A stretch of DNA of 64,000 bases, taken from positions 11,554,101 to 11,618,100 of the forward strand of contig JAJEKV010000015.1 in NCBI GenBank assembly GCA_021234155.1, in the 5' to 3' direction. This document shows positions 32,614-43,034 of this stretch, piece by piece. Source of the stretch: Isoetes taiwanensis (lineage: Eukaryota > Streptophyta > Lycopodiopsida > Isoetales > Isoetaceae). The notes below the pieces were generated by a model. It was not told where the DNA came from, did not search any database, and was given only the letters and a program-made list of their open reading frames with translations. How positions within the stretch are numbered: the first letter of the stretch is position 1; every line of letters begins with the position of its first letter. The position numbers and the translations under genes were made by a program.

Positions 32614-34234
32614 TTAGAAATCATCACCTTGCTCTGCAAAAGAAAATTGATCATTCCAAGGCCTCCAAAATGCTTTGGCAACATGCATCTTTTCCCAACT
32701 GACTTTGACAGTAGCACCCTCCTCTGTTCCCCCCCAGATGAAGTTCCTGACAACCCTGACGAGAAGTTGTATCTTTGACTGTGGAGCCAATATGAACGAA
32801 GCCATATACACACGGGCGCTGCTTAAAACTGACTTAGCCATAACGATTCATCCTGCCATGGAAAGCTTCACTGTGGACCACCAGAAAAGGTGCTTTTCCA
32901 AGCCCTTAATCACTGCCTCCCACGCATCTCCTGATGAGATATGAACACCTACAGGGATACCGAGAAGTTTGGTTGCTTTACCTTGGGGAAGGATCTTCCA
33001 TGGATAGGCAGCTACACATGGTGGAACTGGAGAGTCCAATGCCCATAGTGTTGTACACTTCTGCCAACCCACAAAAATACCAGATGCTGGAGAAAAAGAA
33101 TCCAACAAGGAAACGACATTCTGCAAAATTTGCTCATTTGCCCTCAGAAAAAGGAAAGTGTCATCTGCATATTGATTACAAATCTCCTGCGACCCATTGT
33201 TCATAGGAAGTCCATGCAAGATTCCCTCCTGTGCGGCAAGAGAGAAGACCTGGGCAAGAACCTCTGCCACAACTGTAAATAACAATGGAGCTAAAGGGCA
33301 GCCCTGACGGATGCCAAGACCCACCTGAAAGAATGCTGAGGGTTTCCATAGAAGAGCGAGCAGAATAATGAAGCCTCATGACATCATCTGTGAATTCTGC
33401 ACCAAAACCAAAGCATAAGAGACATTTCTCTAAGAAGGCCCAGTCGACACTGTCATATGCTTTTGCAAAGTCCAGCTTCAAATAACAATTTCATGGCCCT
33501 GAAGTCGAGCCCAGTAAATACCTACATAGGCAGCAGCTAAATTGTTTAATATGCATCGTCGTGGCAGAAATCCTGACTATGTAGAGGATATAGAATCAAC
33601 AAGAATATCCCAAAGCTTTTGTGCATAAGCTTTGGCAAAAATCTTGTACACAGAAGATAGTAAGGTGATAGGGCGCCAATCCGAAATTGTTGAAGGTTCC
33701 TTACACTTGGGAATAAGAGAAATGCAGTCCGAGTTAAGAATTTTGTCTAGACGCCTTTGCCTCTTGAAATCCTGAAATGCGTCGTACACATCATCGCTGA
33801 CCCAATCCCATAACGCCTGAAAGAACTCCACAAGGATACCATCAATTCCAGGACATTTTCCTTTCTTCAAAGGAAGATAGCATCTGCTAAATCATTCACC
33901 GTAATCTCTGCTTCTAGAAAAGCTCTTTGTTCCTCAGATATAATAGGATGTATCTTTGCCAGTAATGCCTCCTGAAAATCTGATTGAAAGGGAAGACGAC
34001 GAGAAGCAAAGAAGGAAGAAAAGTGGCCATGCAGAAAGAACTTAAGTTGCTGAGGATCAGAGATGAGAGGCCCATCTTGAACTTGAAGAGACACCATCGC
34101 AGAAGCTTGTCTCCGAATTTTGCAGCTCTAAAAAAGAAGCCTGTGCAACGATCCCTCTCTTTGAACCATTGCAGGCCTGCTTTAACTTGAGCGTGATGAA
34201 CTTGCTCAGCTTCCATCTGTCTAATGTTGGCCAA
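32614..34234 (-). pseudogene. LINE ORF2 reverse transcriptase, frameshifted
   Basis: Successive frames give 'KKGKCPGIDGILVEFFQAL' (33870), 'SDCISLIPKCKEP..SDWRPITLLSSVYKI', 'KLDFAKAYDSVDWAFLEKCL' (33481) with the first catalytic Asp, 'GIRQGCPLAPLLF' (33315) and 'CNQYADDTFLF' (about 33175) with the catalytic YADD, followed by thumb sequence 'GWQKCTTLWAL'. At least four frameshifts separate them, so it is inactive. Confidence 0.9.
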
Positions 34235-34652
34235 AATCTACTTCTCCTGCTGGGGCCCCCAGTCGAACTAGTTTGGATCTCAAAGCAGCCCAGAGTGCAC
34301 CTCTCTGATGAGGTCTATTGTGTGCATACACATTCACTAGTCCCCACTCTTGTCCCTGATCAAACCACTTGATAATGATCCAGCGACCAAATCTATCAAC
34401 ATGACTGAATGTGACTGCTATATCATGTCTCCATGCTGTAAGGGCCCCCGCTTTTGCCGAGTCTGCTGCAGCCACCAAGACGTTATATTTCCTACCGACC
34501 ACAGAAGCTACCTTTTGCACATCCTCTTTTTTGCACTTGTGCTCTTGTAGACAATAGAAATCTGAATTCAACCTAGCAAGAGCAATGGAAAGTCTACTCC
34601 TTTTAGTTGGGGAGGAAGCAACACCCCGAACATTCCAAGAAACCAGCTTCAT
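34221..34652 (-). pseudogene. LINE ORF2 apurinic endonuclease domain, truncated
   Basis: Begins MKLVSWNVRGVASSPTKR (family start 'NVRG'), with CLQEHKCKKEDV carrying the catalytic Glu and 'IIIKWFDQGQEWGLVNVYAHN'. It breaks at about 34221, roughly half way through the domain, and the next readable frame is already the linker before the RT. An internal deletion has therefore removed the C-terminal half of the endonuclease, including the His catalytic region. Confidence 0.75.
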
Positions 34653-35066
34653 AATGCAGGGGGATCTGGTGGCCGGTGTTCCAAATCCATGGAGTCACTA
34701 TTAGCAGATGATACTTCCACCTGATCAGCCCAGGTCAGTCCAGAGGATGCAGGGAGGGTTGTAACAATGGTAGCCACTACTGGTTCAGCTGGAGTAGCAC
34801 ACTCAACAGGAAGAGATTGTGGTCCGACGGGCAACTCTCTTCATATGAGGGATGGACCACTCACCTCGAGATGCTTCCAGTCGTTCCTGTTTGTGAGCAA
34901 TGACTGCAAGCCTCTCACGTTGCTCATTAGGAAGAGCAGCTTGGGATGCAGAGGAGGAGGGAGGAGAGGGATAAAGAGGGGCAGGAATAGACACAGGAGC
35001 AAAAGCAGGCTGGCTAGAACCCAAAGCTGCCAAGAGTGGAGAGGGATCAAAGGAAGATGGAGACAC
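34649..35066 (-). pseudogene. LINE ORF1, C-terminal part
   Basis: Two linked frames (35066-34803 and 34834-34649), Pro/Ser/Ala-rich ([26 protein letters not shown]), typical of the low-complexity ORF1 tail of plant L1 elements. The last codons read GCA TTA TGA, and the TGA overlaps the ORF2 ATG as ATGA. The N-terminal RNA-binding part and zinc knuckle are missing. Confidence 0.55.
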
Positions 35067-35360
35067 TTGGCCATGTCATACCTACACCCGTTATTAAACA
35101 TTTTATTGAGGACTTCGAACGGACTGGAGATCCTACAGGTTGTATTAAGTGAAGACCACGTCATTTTTTGTGTTTTATCCTGCATAATTCTGATGATATT
35201 CCTATTTCTTGCAGGATTTCCTGTTTTGGGTGTTGAATGGCAGAAGATGGAGAACCCTGATCTTCATAAAGCAGTTGGCATGGAAGCAAACCAGAAGGGA
35301 GTGCATATAAGGAGAGTCGAACCAACAGCACCAGAAACAACCATTAGGGATTGCCCAACT

Positions 35361-35814
35361 TTGTTCTATTTCTACTGTGACATTGCCATAATGTGGTTTT
35401 TCCAAAGAAGAATTTGCAATCTTGGCAGCTCGGGGATGATTATAAATCATATCTTGTTTTTGATCTTATGAATATTCTTATTTGTGGATGCCAATGCCGG
35501 TTATGATTGCCATTTCTTTTGTATTCATGCTCCCTCTTTGTAGAATTAAATTTGTTTTGCATATGCCATATGCTTATGAATCCTTGCCATGGCATAAACA
35601 GGCTTGCATTGATACCAACACATGTTACCATATGCACTAGCATATGCATGACAATGTGCAGTTTACAATAGAAGGGGGTATTTATTTTGATAGTTGATTT
35701 TCTTGAACTAGTGGTACTGGCTTTATTTACCTATGTTTGCATTAGTTAGGGCCCGAAGGGCCCAAATTTTTTTTTAATATAACAATCAACACACAACTAC
35801 CATTAACATTATTA
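35361..35814. other. No gene seen
   Basis: Sequence after the last recognisable Deg9-like codons. It includes a weakly open stretch to 35470 with no family match, then AT-rich DNA. Confidence 0.4.
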
Positions 35815-36530
35815 ACACAAACCATTGCATTTAACACATTTAAATTAAAATCCCCCTTAAACCCCCTTTGATTTAGGTGCATATTCAACACGGGGGGTTA
35901 CGTAGGGCAGCGAGAGCCCCAAAAATATATTTATAATACATGTATAAAATTAACACCATTAAGTACATTCTTTCAAACCTTATAGTATTTTGTAAACCTT
36001 AATATACAGTATACAAAAACTTGTACATGCATACTCCACAAAAGAGGATCGCTATGTATGGTCCAGATCTTGGAATAAAGGGCAAATATGCCCCGACAGC
36101 TCTCGTTGCCCGGAGTAACCCCCCGTGTGAATATGCACCCAAACCAAAGGGGGTTTAAGGGGGATTTTAATTTAAATGGGTAAAAGCATGTTAGGGTGTC
36201 CCTTAAAAAGTATTATTTAGTGACCAAAAAAGTACCTAAAAAGGTACCCAGGACTGGGTACTGGGTACCCGTGTAATATCTCAATAAAAGTTACATTTTA
36301 GAACTTTTATATATATTTTGGTTTCCGGTAGCATTATCTTTATCTTAACTTTGAATCTTAATGCGTCCTTGACTTTTATTTTGGACCTTTGTACTAGTTT
36401 TAATGAAAATAAAAATGAGAAAGTACCCAGTTCTGAAGTACCTAGTGTATGTACTTTTGCAGGTTCCAAAAGTGGTACACCCTAACATGCTTTTACCCAA
36501 ATGTGTTAAATGCAATGGTTTGTGTGTTGT
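35815..36530. mobile_element. Foldback element with arms of about 105 bp
   Basis: The left arm (about 35815-35920) reads ACAAACCATTGCATTTAACA, then AAAATCCCCCTTAAACCCCC and GGGGGGTTAC. The right arm (about 36095-36530) is its reverse complement, interrupted by a 321-bp MITE at 36178. Without the MITE the structure is about 395 bp with a loop near 175 bp. No target duplication could be assigned at the outer ends. Confidence 0.75.
36178..36498. mobile_element. 321-bp MITE with 22-bp perfect TIRs and 4-bp target duplication
   Basis: GGGTAAAAGCATGTTAGGGT (36178 on, 22 bp with GT) is the exact reverse complement of the right end at 36477-36498. AAAT is duplicated at 36174-36177 and 36499-36502. 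The other foldback arm (35840-35860) preserves the uninterrupted sequence, which confirms the boundaries. No coding capacity. Confidence 0.9.
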
Positions 36531-37000
36531 GTATTTGCCCGTGTGAATATGCAAAATTCTACTAATTCTACCCTATCTAGCATCTTATTCCATATTTATT
36601 TAATACTTTTAAACTAAAACTTGGCCAAACTGGGTTACTCCGCACGAAAGGGATTTCCGAGAATCTCGAGAATGCGTTTGGCGCCGAATGACCTGGGTCA
36701 CCCAAACGTGACCCAGGTTTTCTCAATTTGATCAGAATTTTGACAAGTTTACATTAATCCAAGAAATTTATACATAAGTCGTATTTAATTAAAGTGGGAC
36801 AAATCTTGAATTTTGGGACTCGGACTGAAAATGGGACTCACACCCCATAAAATTTTTTTTGGAATTGATTGCTTGAATAAAATTACACATCACACACAAA
36901 GAATTGGGTTACTTGTTTTCCTCATAAATTTTACAAACCACTAGTTGAGAAAGTTTTCAAGTTTCTCAATATTATCTACCCTCATACAATGATATAGCAT
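36531..37000. other. No gene; one 11-bp hairpin
   Basis: ACCTGGGTCAC (36691-36701) and GTGACCCAGGT (36708-36718) form a perfect stem with a 6-nt loop. The rest is AT-rich and featureless. Confidence 0.5.
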
Positions 37001-37009
37001 GGAGGTTGC

Positions 37010-39929
37010 TCATGGCTTTGTCCATCTCCCTTCTTGGGATCTTGTGTGTGTTGTCCTTTGAAGTGTGAGAACTTGGATATGACCATACCACACACTCCAC
37101 CAATTCCCTCCTTTGAGGATCAGCATAATTTGCTCTCCACTTCTTCTCCGGCCAGATCGGTGTATTGCTCCTTCAAGTTGCCCTTCTTGTGTCTCCCAAT
37201 GGGCTCCCAATATTGAATTTGGAATCCAGGGCCTTAACTCCTCTCCATCAGGCATAGTGGTGGTTACATCAGAGGAGAGTGCCACCCCTAACCATATTGG
37301 ACAGTCCTCATCATCAGGCCTTACTAGCACAAAGTATCCTTCCTTGATGTCCTCAAAGGGATCCCACTTTCGGGGAAGATCAAACCACTTCGGCTTTGAG
37401 GCCTTACTTCCCACAAACCACTTGGAACCCCTTGCTAGGACCCAAGTGAACATTCTTAGACGTGCTTGCTCCTTGAGAACCCTCCCATCTTGACTCTGGC
37501 AAGAACCCGTCTCTTAGCTTCATCCCACATGGTTGTTCATTTTCTAAGCATGTCACAACTTTCTCCCAGTACTTGATTAGGGAGTCCATTTGATTTTTCT
37601 TAAGAGTGGAGGTGTGCTTTCCATTTCGAACATCATCCCAGTGCGTTATGTAATCCTTGATGCCCTTCACTAGTTGGCTAGAGTCTTTGACAGTCTTGAA
37701 GGGAGGTAGTGGTTTTGGCTGCCCTTTAGGAATGAGAACTTCACCCTGAGCACCCCTTTGCCACAACTTCGATTCCTTGTCTGAGGCATCCACAACTTGT
37801 CACCTGGTCTCCACTTATATTGCATGATTGGTATTCCATCCCTCAAAACTTGAACTGAAGTGGCTTTGTGTGTCCTGTCAACTGGTCCTTACCATCTAGC
37901 AAGTATCCCTCTACAAATGATTTCCAATCTGCAACCTCATCCATCAAGAAAGCCATTGGGTTGGGGTCAATGCAGCTCTCAAACACATCCATTAGTTCAG
38001 GGAGACTAGTCATGTTTTCTCTCTTGAGCTTGGTGGAGAAAGTTCCAAAGAATCCATCTATATCATCATGCGTATGCCCAACCATCATGAATCCCACTTT
38101 CACAACTTTGAATACTCCCACTGCTGTCAAGTATGACATTGCCCCAAACATCCATCTATTCTTGTTTTCTTTCCAACAGTTGTCCAATTGAACACATAGC
38201 TCCTCAGGCAATGGTTTCTCAAGTAAGGGAAAATCATCCCAAGTCCTCCTTGATTCACTAGACACCTTGGATGTGAGCTTTTTTATCTGCCTTTGGTAAC
38301 AAAGCTGTTGATCATCCATCAAAGCCTCAAAAATGGGTGCTGAAGGGGAATACCTCCTCCCCTATCAATCCTTTCTCTAGTGTTCTCAAGCACTTGAAAA
38401 TAGAGCTCACATGGAAGTTTGGATCATCCCTCCATAGATCAAGCACAAAATGACCATATGTTCCAGTTCCATGACCATGTGTTAAGACACCCGCCAGACT
38501 TACTTTCATTTGAAAAGCGTTTTGACAACGCTTGGGTAAAGGATCTAGCTTTGCAAGAAAGTCTTGTGTTGGTCCATCTTATCATGAATTATACACAAAA
38601 ATTTGTCCGGCTGCATCTCAGAAAATGTTCTCCACTGCCAATACAACTGTCTACATGATATTTGGTCCCTTTGGTGATCTGCAAATTGCTCCCTAATTGC
38701 CATTCTTTCTTTCTCTATTGCAGTTGATGCAAGTGTATCCTTGAGTTGAATGCAAGTGTTGCACTTTGAGAATGGCATGTGTTGCAAGACACTCACGTCT
38801 GAGAAGTGAGTGCTCCATAACTTGCTGAAATGTGATTGAGAAAGAGGCCTACCTCCAGTAGTTTCTAGGATGGAGTTGACCTCTTTAAGGCACTCCTTTT
38901 GGATATAGTGTTGTGGCAACACCCTTTGCACCACTCGCACACCGTGCTCGTTCACCTTCGACTTGTGGGGCATAGATTGAGACATGTATCTCACAAAGCT
39001 CTCGAAGACTGCAATGGCCTTGAGAGTATTTGCTCTAGGTTTCAAAGTGAGTGCATTACCATGTTGGAACAAACTGTGCCCTTTTCTAACCTGCTCCCAG
39101 TATCTGTAGAATGAAGACTTGCTCACCCCAAGAATCCATCTCAATGCTCTCATACATACCCTCATGCCCCTCAATTGATATAGTAGCCTTCCTGTGTTTT
39201 CATCATAGCTGGAATTCTTACACAAGGAGTAGATGAAATTAATCCTATCTTTTTGAAGATGTCCAATGTATTGGGACCCTTTGTAGAGGTTGCATCCTTT
39301 GTCTTTGCCTTTGTGCAATCTAGGTTTGCAACACTCTTGTCCCCTAATTGCCTCTAGGTTTTCTTTGGTTGGGGCCATACTTTCCATCCTTTCTAAATAT
39401 TTGTCACTTCTAGGCCTCTTGGGCACCTTGGCTGCCTTTTATGAAAAACATAACGTCTCTTTCTTGTGATCAAAGGATGCTCATCGACCACCAAATCTTC
39501 CACATGGCCTTGAGTGGGTCTTGGGGTATGTAGTTAAGTAGGGCATTCCAGACTATCACCATTCTTGTGTGTAATATATCTAATTGGCCATCTCAACTGA
39601 CTTTGGGACTCCAGCAACCCAGAGCACACAATGCAATCACTAGAGCTTCCCTGGGACATGATTGTATCAACTTCGATAAGAAGCTTCACAATGCCAACTC
39701 CAAGATGATCATCTCCCAGCCTTTCATCATTCACACTATCAAAAGGATCAACTGCAGTTATTATGCCCTCTGCAAATACCGTCTCGTTGCAAGGGTGCAA
39801 CAACAAGCAACCCATCTTCCTCCATTGGAGCCTAGGGCAATGGCCTGTACTGGGCTTCCTTGGCTCCACTTTGCTCATCTCACATGCTCCCTGAATTAAA
39901 GAGCACACATTAAAACCATATACAACCAT
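37010..39929 (-). pseudogene. DUF7869-type transposase-like element, near full length, broken
   Basis: In order on minus: 'GIITAVDPFDSVNDERLGDD' (about 39750); a frame break near 39430; an 882-bp open stretch (39426-38545) with 'GQECCKPRLHKGKDKGC', 'RWILGVSKSSFYRYWEQV', 'MPHKSKVNEHG', 'MPFSKCNTCIQLKDTL' and 'IIHDKMDQHKT'; then 'VSLAGVLTHGHGTGTYGHFV' (38509-38327); then 'LCVQLDNCWKENKNRWMFG' and 'GFMMVGHTHDDIDGFFGTF' (38322-37843). The C-terminal domain (37453-37010) has 'GYFVLVRPDDEDCPIWLG', BAH/Tudor-like in flavour. The KMD, QLDN and HTHDDID aspartates are spaced as in an RNase-H-fold DDE enzyme; that role is inferred. Frameshifts and stops near 39430, 38545, 38325, 37840 and 37430 make it inactive. 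I find no clear TIRs. Confidence 0.75.
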
Positions 39930-40135
39930 ATATGAATGAGCACTATAGCCATATAACCATTAGAAACCATACAACCATTAAAAACCATTGAAAACCTTAT
40001 AACCATTAAAAACATTAAAACATTTAAAACCTTATAACCATTAAAAACATTAAAACATTTAACACTAACATTTAACATTAAAACATTTAACATTAACCAT
40101 TAAAAAGCATTAAAACATTACAACCATTAAAACAT
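39896..40135. repeat. AT-rich minisatellite (ACCATTAAAAACATTAAAAC)
   Basis: About ten degenerate units of ACCATTAAAAACATTAAAAC and AACATTTAACATT fill the region directly upstream (minus sense) of the DUF7869-type element. It could be part of the element's first intron or promoter. Confidence 0.8.
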
Positions 40136-40437
40136 AGGCTTCCCCGAAATCATATTTGTCTTTGGCGTGGCCTTTAATTCGTGACATGCGACATGGCTAC
40201 GTCGGCCGATCCCAGTCGCGGATGGCATGCCCACACGCGTGACTCTAGGAGTGTCATAAATGCCACTTTTTCGAGGTTCGAGGGGTGCAGCCCGAAATAA
40301 GCGCACCCTCTTCCTCTTCTCCCGCGACCCTATTCCTTCCATTCCTCTTTGTCTTCCCTGTTTCCCCGACTCCGGCAGCCTTTGTTCCTCTGTTCGCCTT
40401 GGCGCTCGATCTGCTATTGCATTTCGATTGCAATCTT

Positions 40438-40533
40438 ATGGTATGGCGTGGTCGGTCGGATCGCGGCGCATCCAATGACGAGGTTTTGGCTCAATTTGAG
40501 TCACGTGGAAAGTACTTCCTAAGAAGAAAGTGA
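40438..40533 (+). CDS. Possible upstream ORF, 31 codons
   Basis: MVWRGRSDRGASNDEVLAQF and 11 more residues to TGA, lying in a pyrimidine-rich GC-richer leader upstream of the ATG at 40705 and ahead of a likely GTAAGT donor (about 40545). Reads like a leader exon; coding status uncertain. Confidence 0.2.
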   Translation: MVWRGRSDRGASNDEVLAQFESRGKYFLRRK

Positions 40534-40704
40534 GAAACCTTTTACGTAAGTTTTGATATTCTTATCTTTGCTTGTTTATTGTTTTTGCAATTCCTTTACT
40601 ACTTGTCTTTGCTCCTATTATTTTTTAGAGCCTCTTTATATACCACGATACATTTTCCAGCCCGACAAATCCTTACTCTCGCTTTGCAAGCGCTTTGTAG
40701 CAAA

Positions 40705-41332
40705 ATGGAATCAAACTCTGCAGCTTCCTCCTCATCCAACAAATCTACCAGGTATTTTTTTTTTCTTAATATTTTCTCATTTGTCTGCTGTTTCAAAGCT
40801 GCTTCACTGCTTTCCTTTTGATTTGCTTTCTGTTTGTGCTTTCTTGTGTTTAGTTATTGTTTACTTGAATACCTTGAACAGCAATCAGTGTTCTTAGATG
40901 CTAATAGTAGTGGCAAGCACCCGACTTAGGAATCCTGAGAGGAAGAAAAGTATTGCATAACTTGATAAAAGAGAAGCATCTATGATTCATAAAAGAAAGA
41001 ACTATGCATGAAATTGCTTTACAGAAACTTAAAATAGGAATTGCCATACAGTTTGAAAATTTCACTCACAGCATATCCTCCTTTGCAGGAGAGGTGCAGA
41101 AGGGAACCCGGCTTTCTCGACTGGCGAGTCGGGAATCCCTCAGCTTGCTAACAATCCGGAAAGTACCGGCCTTATTCTCGACTTCATGCGAGAGAATGTC
41201 TCGACTTTCATGAGGCAAGATTCAGGAAATGTACACTTTCTGGATTGTTGGCTGGTTGAGGCATTTCGATTTCGCGAGTTGAGAATGTCATTCCTAGCCA
41301 ATGCCTCTAACTCGGCCGACAACACCCGCTAA
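40705..41332 (+). CDS. Two-exon gene of 96 codons, unknown, tail altered by hairpin array
   Basis: Exon 1 (40705-40751) reads MESNSAASSSSNKST and ends AG/GTATTT. Exon 2 (41089-41332) follows TTTGCAG and, joined in phase, reads RRGAEGNPAFSTGESGIPQL then 'LILDFMRENVSTFMRQDSG', ending TAA at 41330. The splice restores an otherwise closed frame, which supports a real gene. The second half lies in the start of a palindromic repeat array (TCTCGAC...GTCGAGA), so the natural C-terminus has probably been replaced. A polar, Ser-rich N-terminus; family not recognised. Confidence 0.4.
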
Positions 41333-42780
41333 TCTCACACACACACGGCTCTAGTGCATTCTATACAGTGCGCATGACGGTCTTAACCACTCTCCTTCAA
41401 ACTATCTTGCTCGGATATTGCGAAGGGAAGTGGTTTTGACTGTCTGCAAGCCAACTCTTAGCAAGCCAATTCTCTTGTGTATGGTCGCAGTGGCCTCTAC
41501 CCGTTAGAGACCCGTCTCCTTCGAACCATCTTAGGTAAATTATCCGGAAGGGGATGGGCTCCGGTTGGGTGGAGGCCTCTACAACTAACCATTGGAAACC
41601 CGAGCTATGCATTCTCGGCTTGAAGTCGACGAATGCCTTATCCAGCCTCCATGTGTACTATCTAGAGTTCTCGGATGGCTAAGGCATTCTCGACTTGGTG
41701 AAGTCGAGAATGCAGAGAGAACCAAACTCTGTATGACTCGTCGAGAATCCCTAGCTACCAATTCTCACATTAGCCTGTAGTCGCGGTGGCCTCCACCGAG
41801 CTCTCGCCCGAACCATCTTCGCCGAATATTGCGAAGGGAGGGGCTCCGGGTGGGAGGCCTCTACAACTAACCCGCGGGGAAACCCGCGAGTTGTCGCAAT
41901 TCTCGACCGAGAATGCCTAAACCAGACCGGCTCCATGTGCACTATCCGGAGTTCTCGATGGCTAAGGCATTCTCGACGGCGAAGTAGAGAATGCGCATTG
42001 CGAGCAACACTTGCATTCTCGACTCAAGTAAGTCGCAGAATCCTTTAGCTAGACCAATTCTCCTGTATAGTGCGGTGGCCTCGACCCGGTCGAGCCACTC
42101 TCCTTCTTCGAACCATCTTCGCCGAATATTGCGAGGTGGGGGCCTGACTGGGTGGAGGCCTCTACAACTAACCACAGGGAAACTAAAGAGCTTGTTGTCT
42201 GCATTCTCGACTTGCGAGTCGAGAATGCCTTAAACCAGCCAGCACTCCATGTGTACTATCTGGAGTTCTCGATGGCTAAGGCATTCTCGACTTGCGAGTC
42301 GAGAATGCTGAAGCCAACCTGAGCCTTTCTCGACTCGCAAGTCGAGAATCCCGTAGCCAGCCAATTCTCCTGTGTATGGTCGCAGTGGCCTCTACCCAGT
42401 CAGAGCCACTCTCCTTCGAACCATCTTCATCAAATATTGCGAAGGGGAGGGGCTCGGACTGGGTGGAGGCCTCTTCAACTAACCACAGGGAAACCACTGA
42501 GCTTGTTGTCTGCATTCTCGACTCGCAAGTCGGGAATGCCTTAAACCAGCCAGCACTTGCATTCTCGACTCGCAAGTCGAGAATCCCTTGGCCCGCTCCC
42601 ACATAGCAATGCCCGGGACGTAGCACAGGCCTCTACAACCAAGCACTTTGTATTCTCCTGTTTTTAGTCCCAAGTACCTCTAGCCTATCTGAGCCACTCT
42701 CCTTCGAACCACATTCCTCGAATATTGCGAAGAGGAGTGGTTCCGACAGGGTGGAGGCCTGTTCGACTAACCACAGGAGG
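41100..42780. repeat. Hairpin-rich tandem array, period about 290-310 bp
   Basis: Two palindromic modules alternate. Module a is TCGACTYGCRAGTCGA flanked by ATTC/GAAT, near 41115, 41685, 42205, 42285, 42330, 42515 and 42562, with decayed copies elsewhere. Module b is a long stem, for example 42385-42419 (GTGGCCTCTACCCAGTCAGA) pairing with 42439-42473 around AATATTGCGAAGG. Its centre recurs at about 41812, 42112, 42420 and 42708. The array begins inside exon 2 of the preceding gene. No transposase or TIR was seen. Confidence 0.8.
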
Positions 42781-43034
42781 ATGCATTTGAACCGCATCTC
42801 CAGGGCCTTAGACCTAGCCTGATCTATATACAACATTCGAAGAAAACATTCCAAGAAAAAACACACCTAAAATGGAACTGTTCACGTTTGCCCCCGATCC
42901 ATTGTTTCCGTGCCGGGCATCTCTCAACCCAGAGAGCAATTCATCTCTCGAAGCTGAAGAATGCTCGACAAGGAAACATTAAATCCGTAGAGCTTATGAG
43001 CAGTCCCATGATCTAAGCACGGACGGCATGTTCT
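42781..43034. other. No gene seen
   Basis: Spacer between the hairpin array and the putative LTR, with no sustained open frame. Confidence 0.35.

Larger units (their letters stand above)
31355..35070 (-). mobile_element. L1-type (non-LTR) LINE, internally deleted
   Basis: A T-run at 31355-31367 is the poly(A) tail of a minus-strand element whose coding order is ORF1 C-terminus (35066-34649), endonuclease (34652-34221), reverse transcriptase (34234-32614) and zinc-finger tail (32178-31507). It sits inside a Deg9-like exon in reverse orientation. The expected host text AATATTGGAT/ATGTCATACC brackets it, but a clear target-site duplication is not visible. The 5' end is truncated inside ORF1. 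Confidence 0.9.
30230..35360 (+). pseudogene. DEG9-like: Deg9-type nuclear serine protease gene, disrupted by a LINE
   Basis: Exon 1 (30230-30872) begins MGPGTRKRGRPPKPKS, has a second RKGRPPKK motif, then 'HTEPNFSLPAKYKRQ' and 'VLTNAHSVEHLTQVKLKKRG' with the catalytic His. The Asp (PECDI) is at the GTAAGT donor. Exon 2 (about 30964-31159) has '[14 protein letters not shown]' and '[20 protein letters not shown]'. Exon 3 (from 31258) has the serine motif NSGNSGGPAF. Coding similarity resumes at 35073 ([14 protein letters not shown]) and in an exon at 35214 ('[16 protein letters not shown]', '[13 protein letters not shown]'), then fades near 35355 before the PDZ core and C-terminus. Lesions: a stop after PAFND (about 31309), a missing stretch of about 18 bp, a poor exon-2 acceptor, compensating frameshifts near 30835-30860, and a 3.7-kb antisense LINE. 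Family identity is firm; an intact copy probably exists elsewhere. Confidence 0.9.

Noticed and set aside
35385-35470. Possible further Deg9 exon ([15 protein letters not shown])
   Set aside because: The fit to the known C-terminal region is weak and no splice sites bracket it.
37113-37493. 126-codon plus frame
   Set aside because: Antisense to the C-terminal domain of the DUF7869-type element, which is supported by context.
36960-40140. Terminal inverted repeats of the DUF7869-type element
   Set aside because: I compared both flanks and found no convincing inverted pair; the AT-rich minisatellite obscures the right flank.
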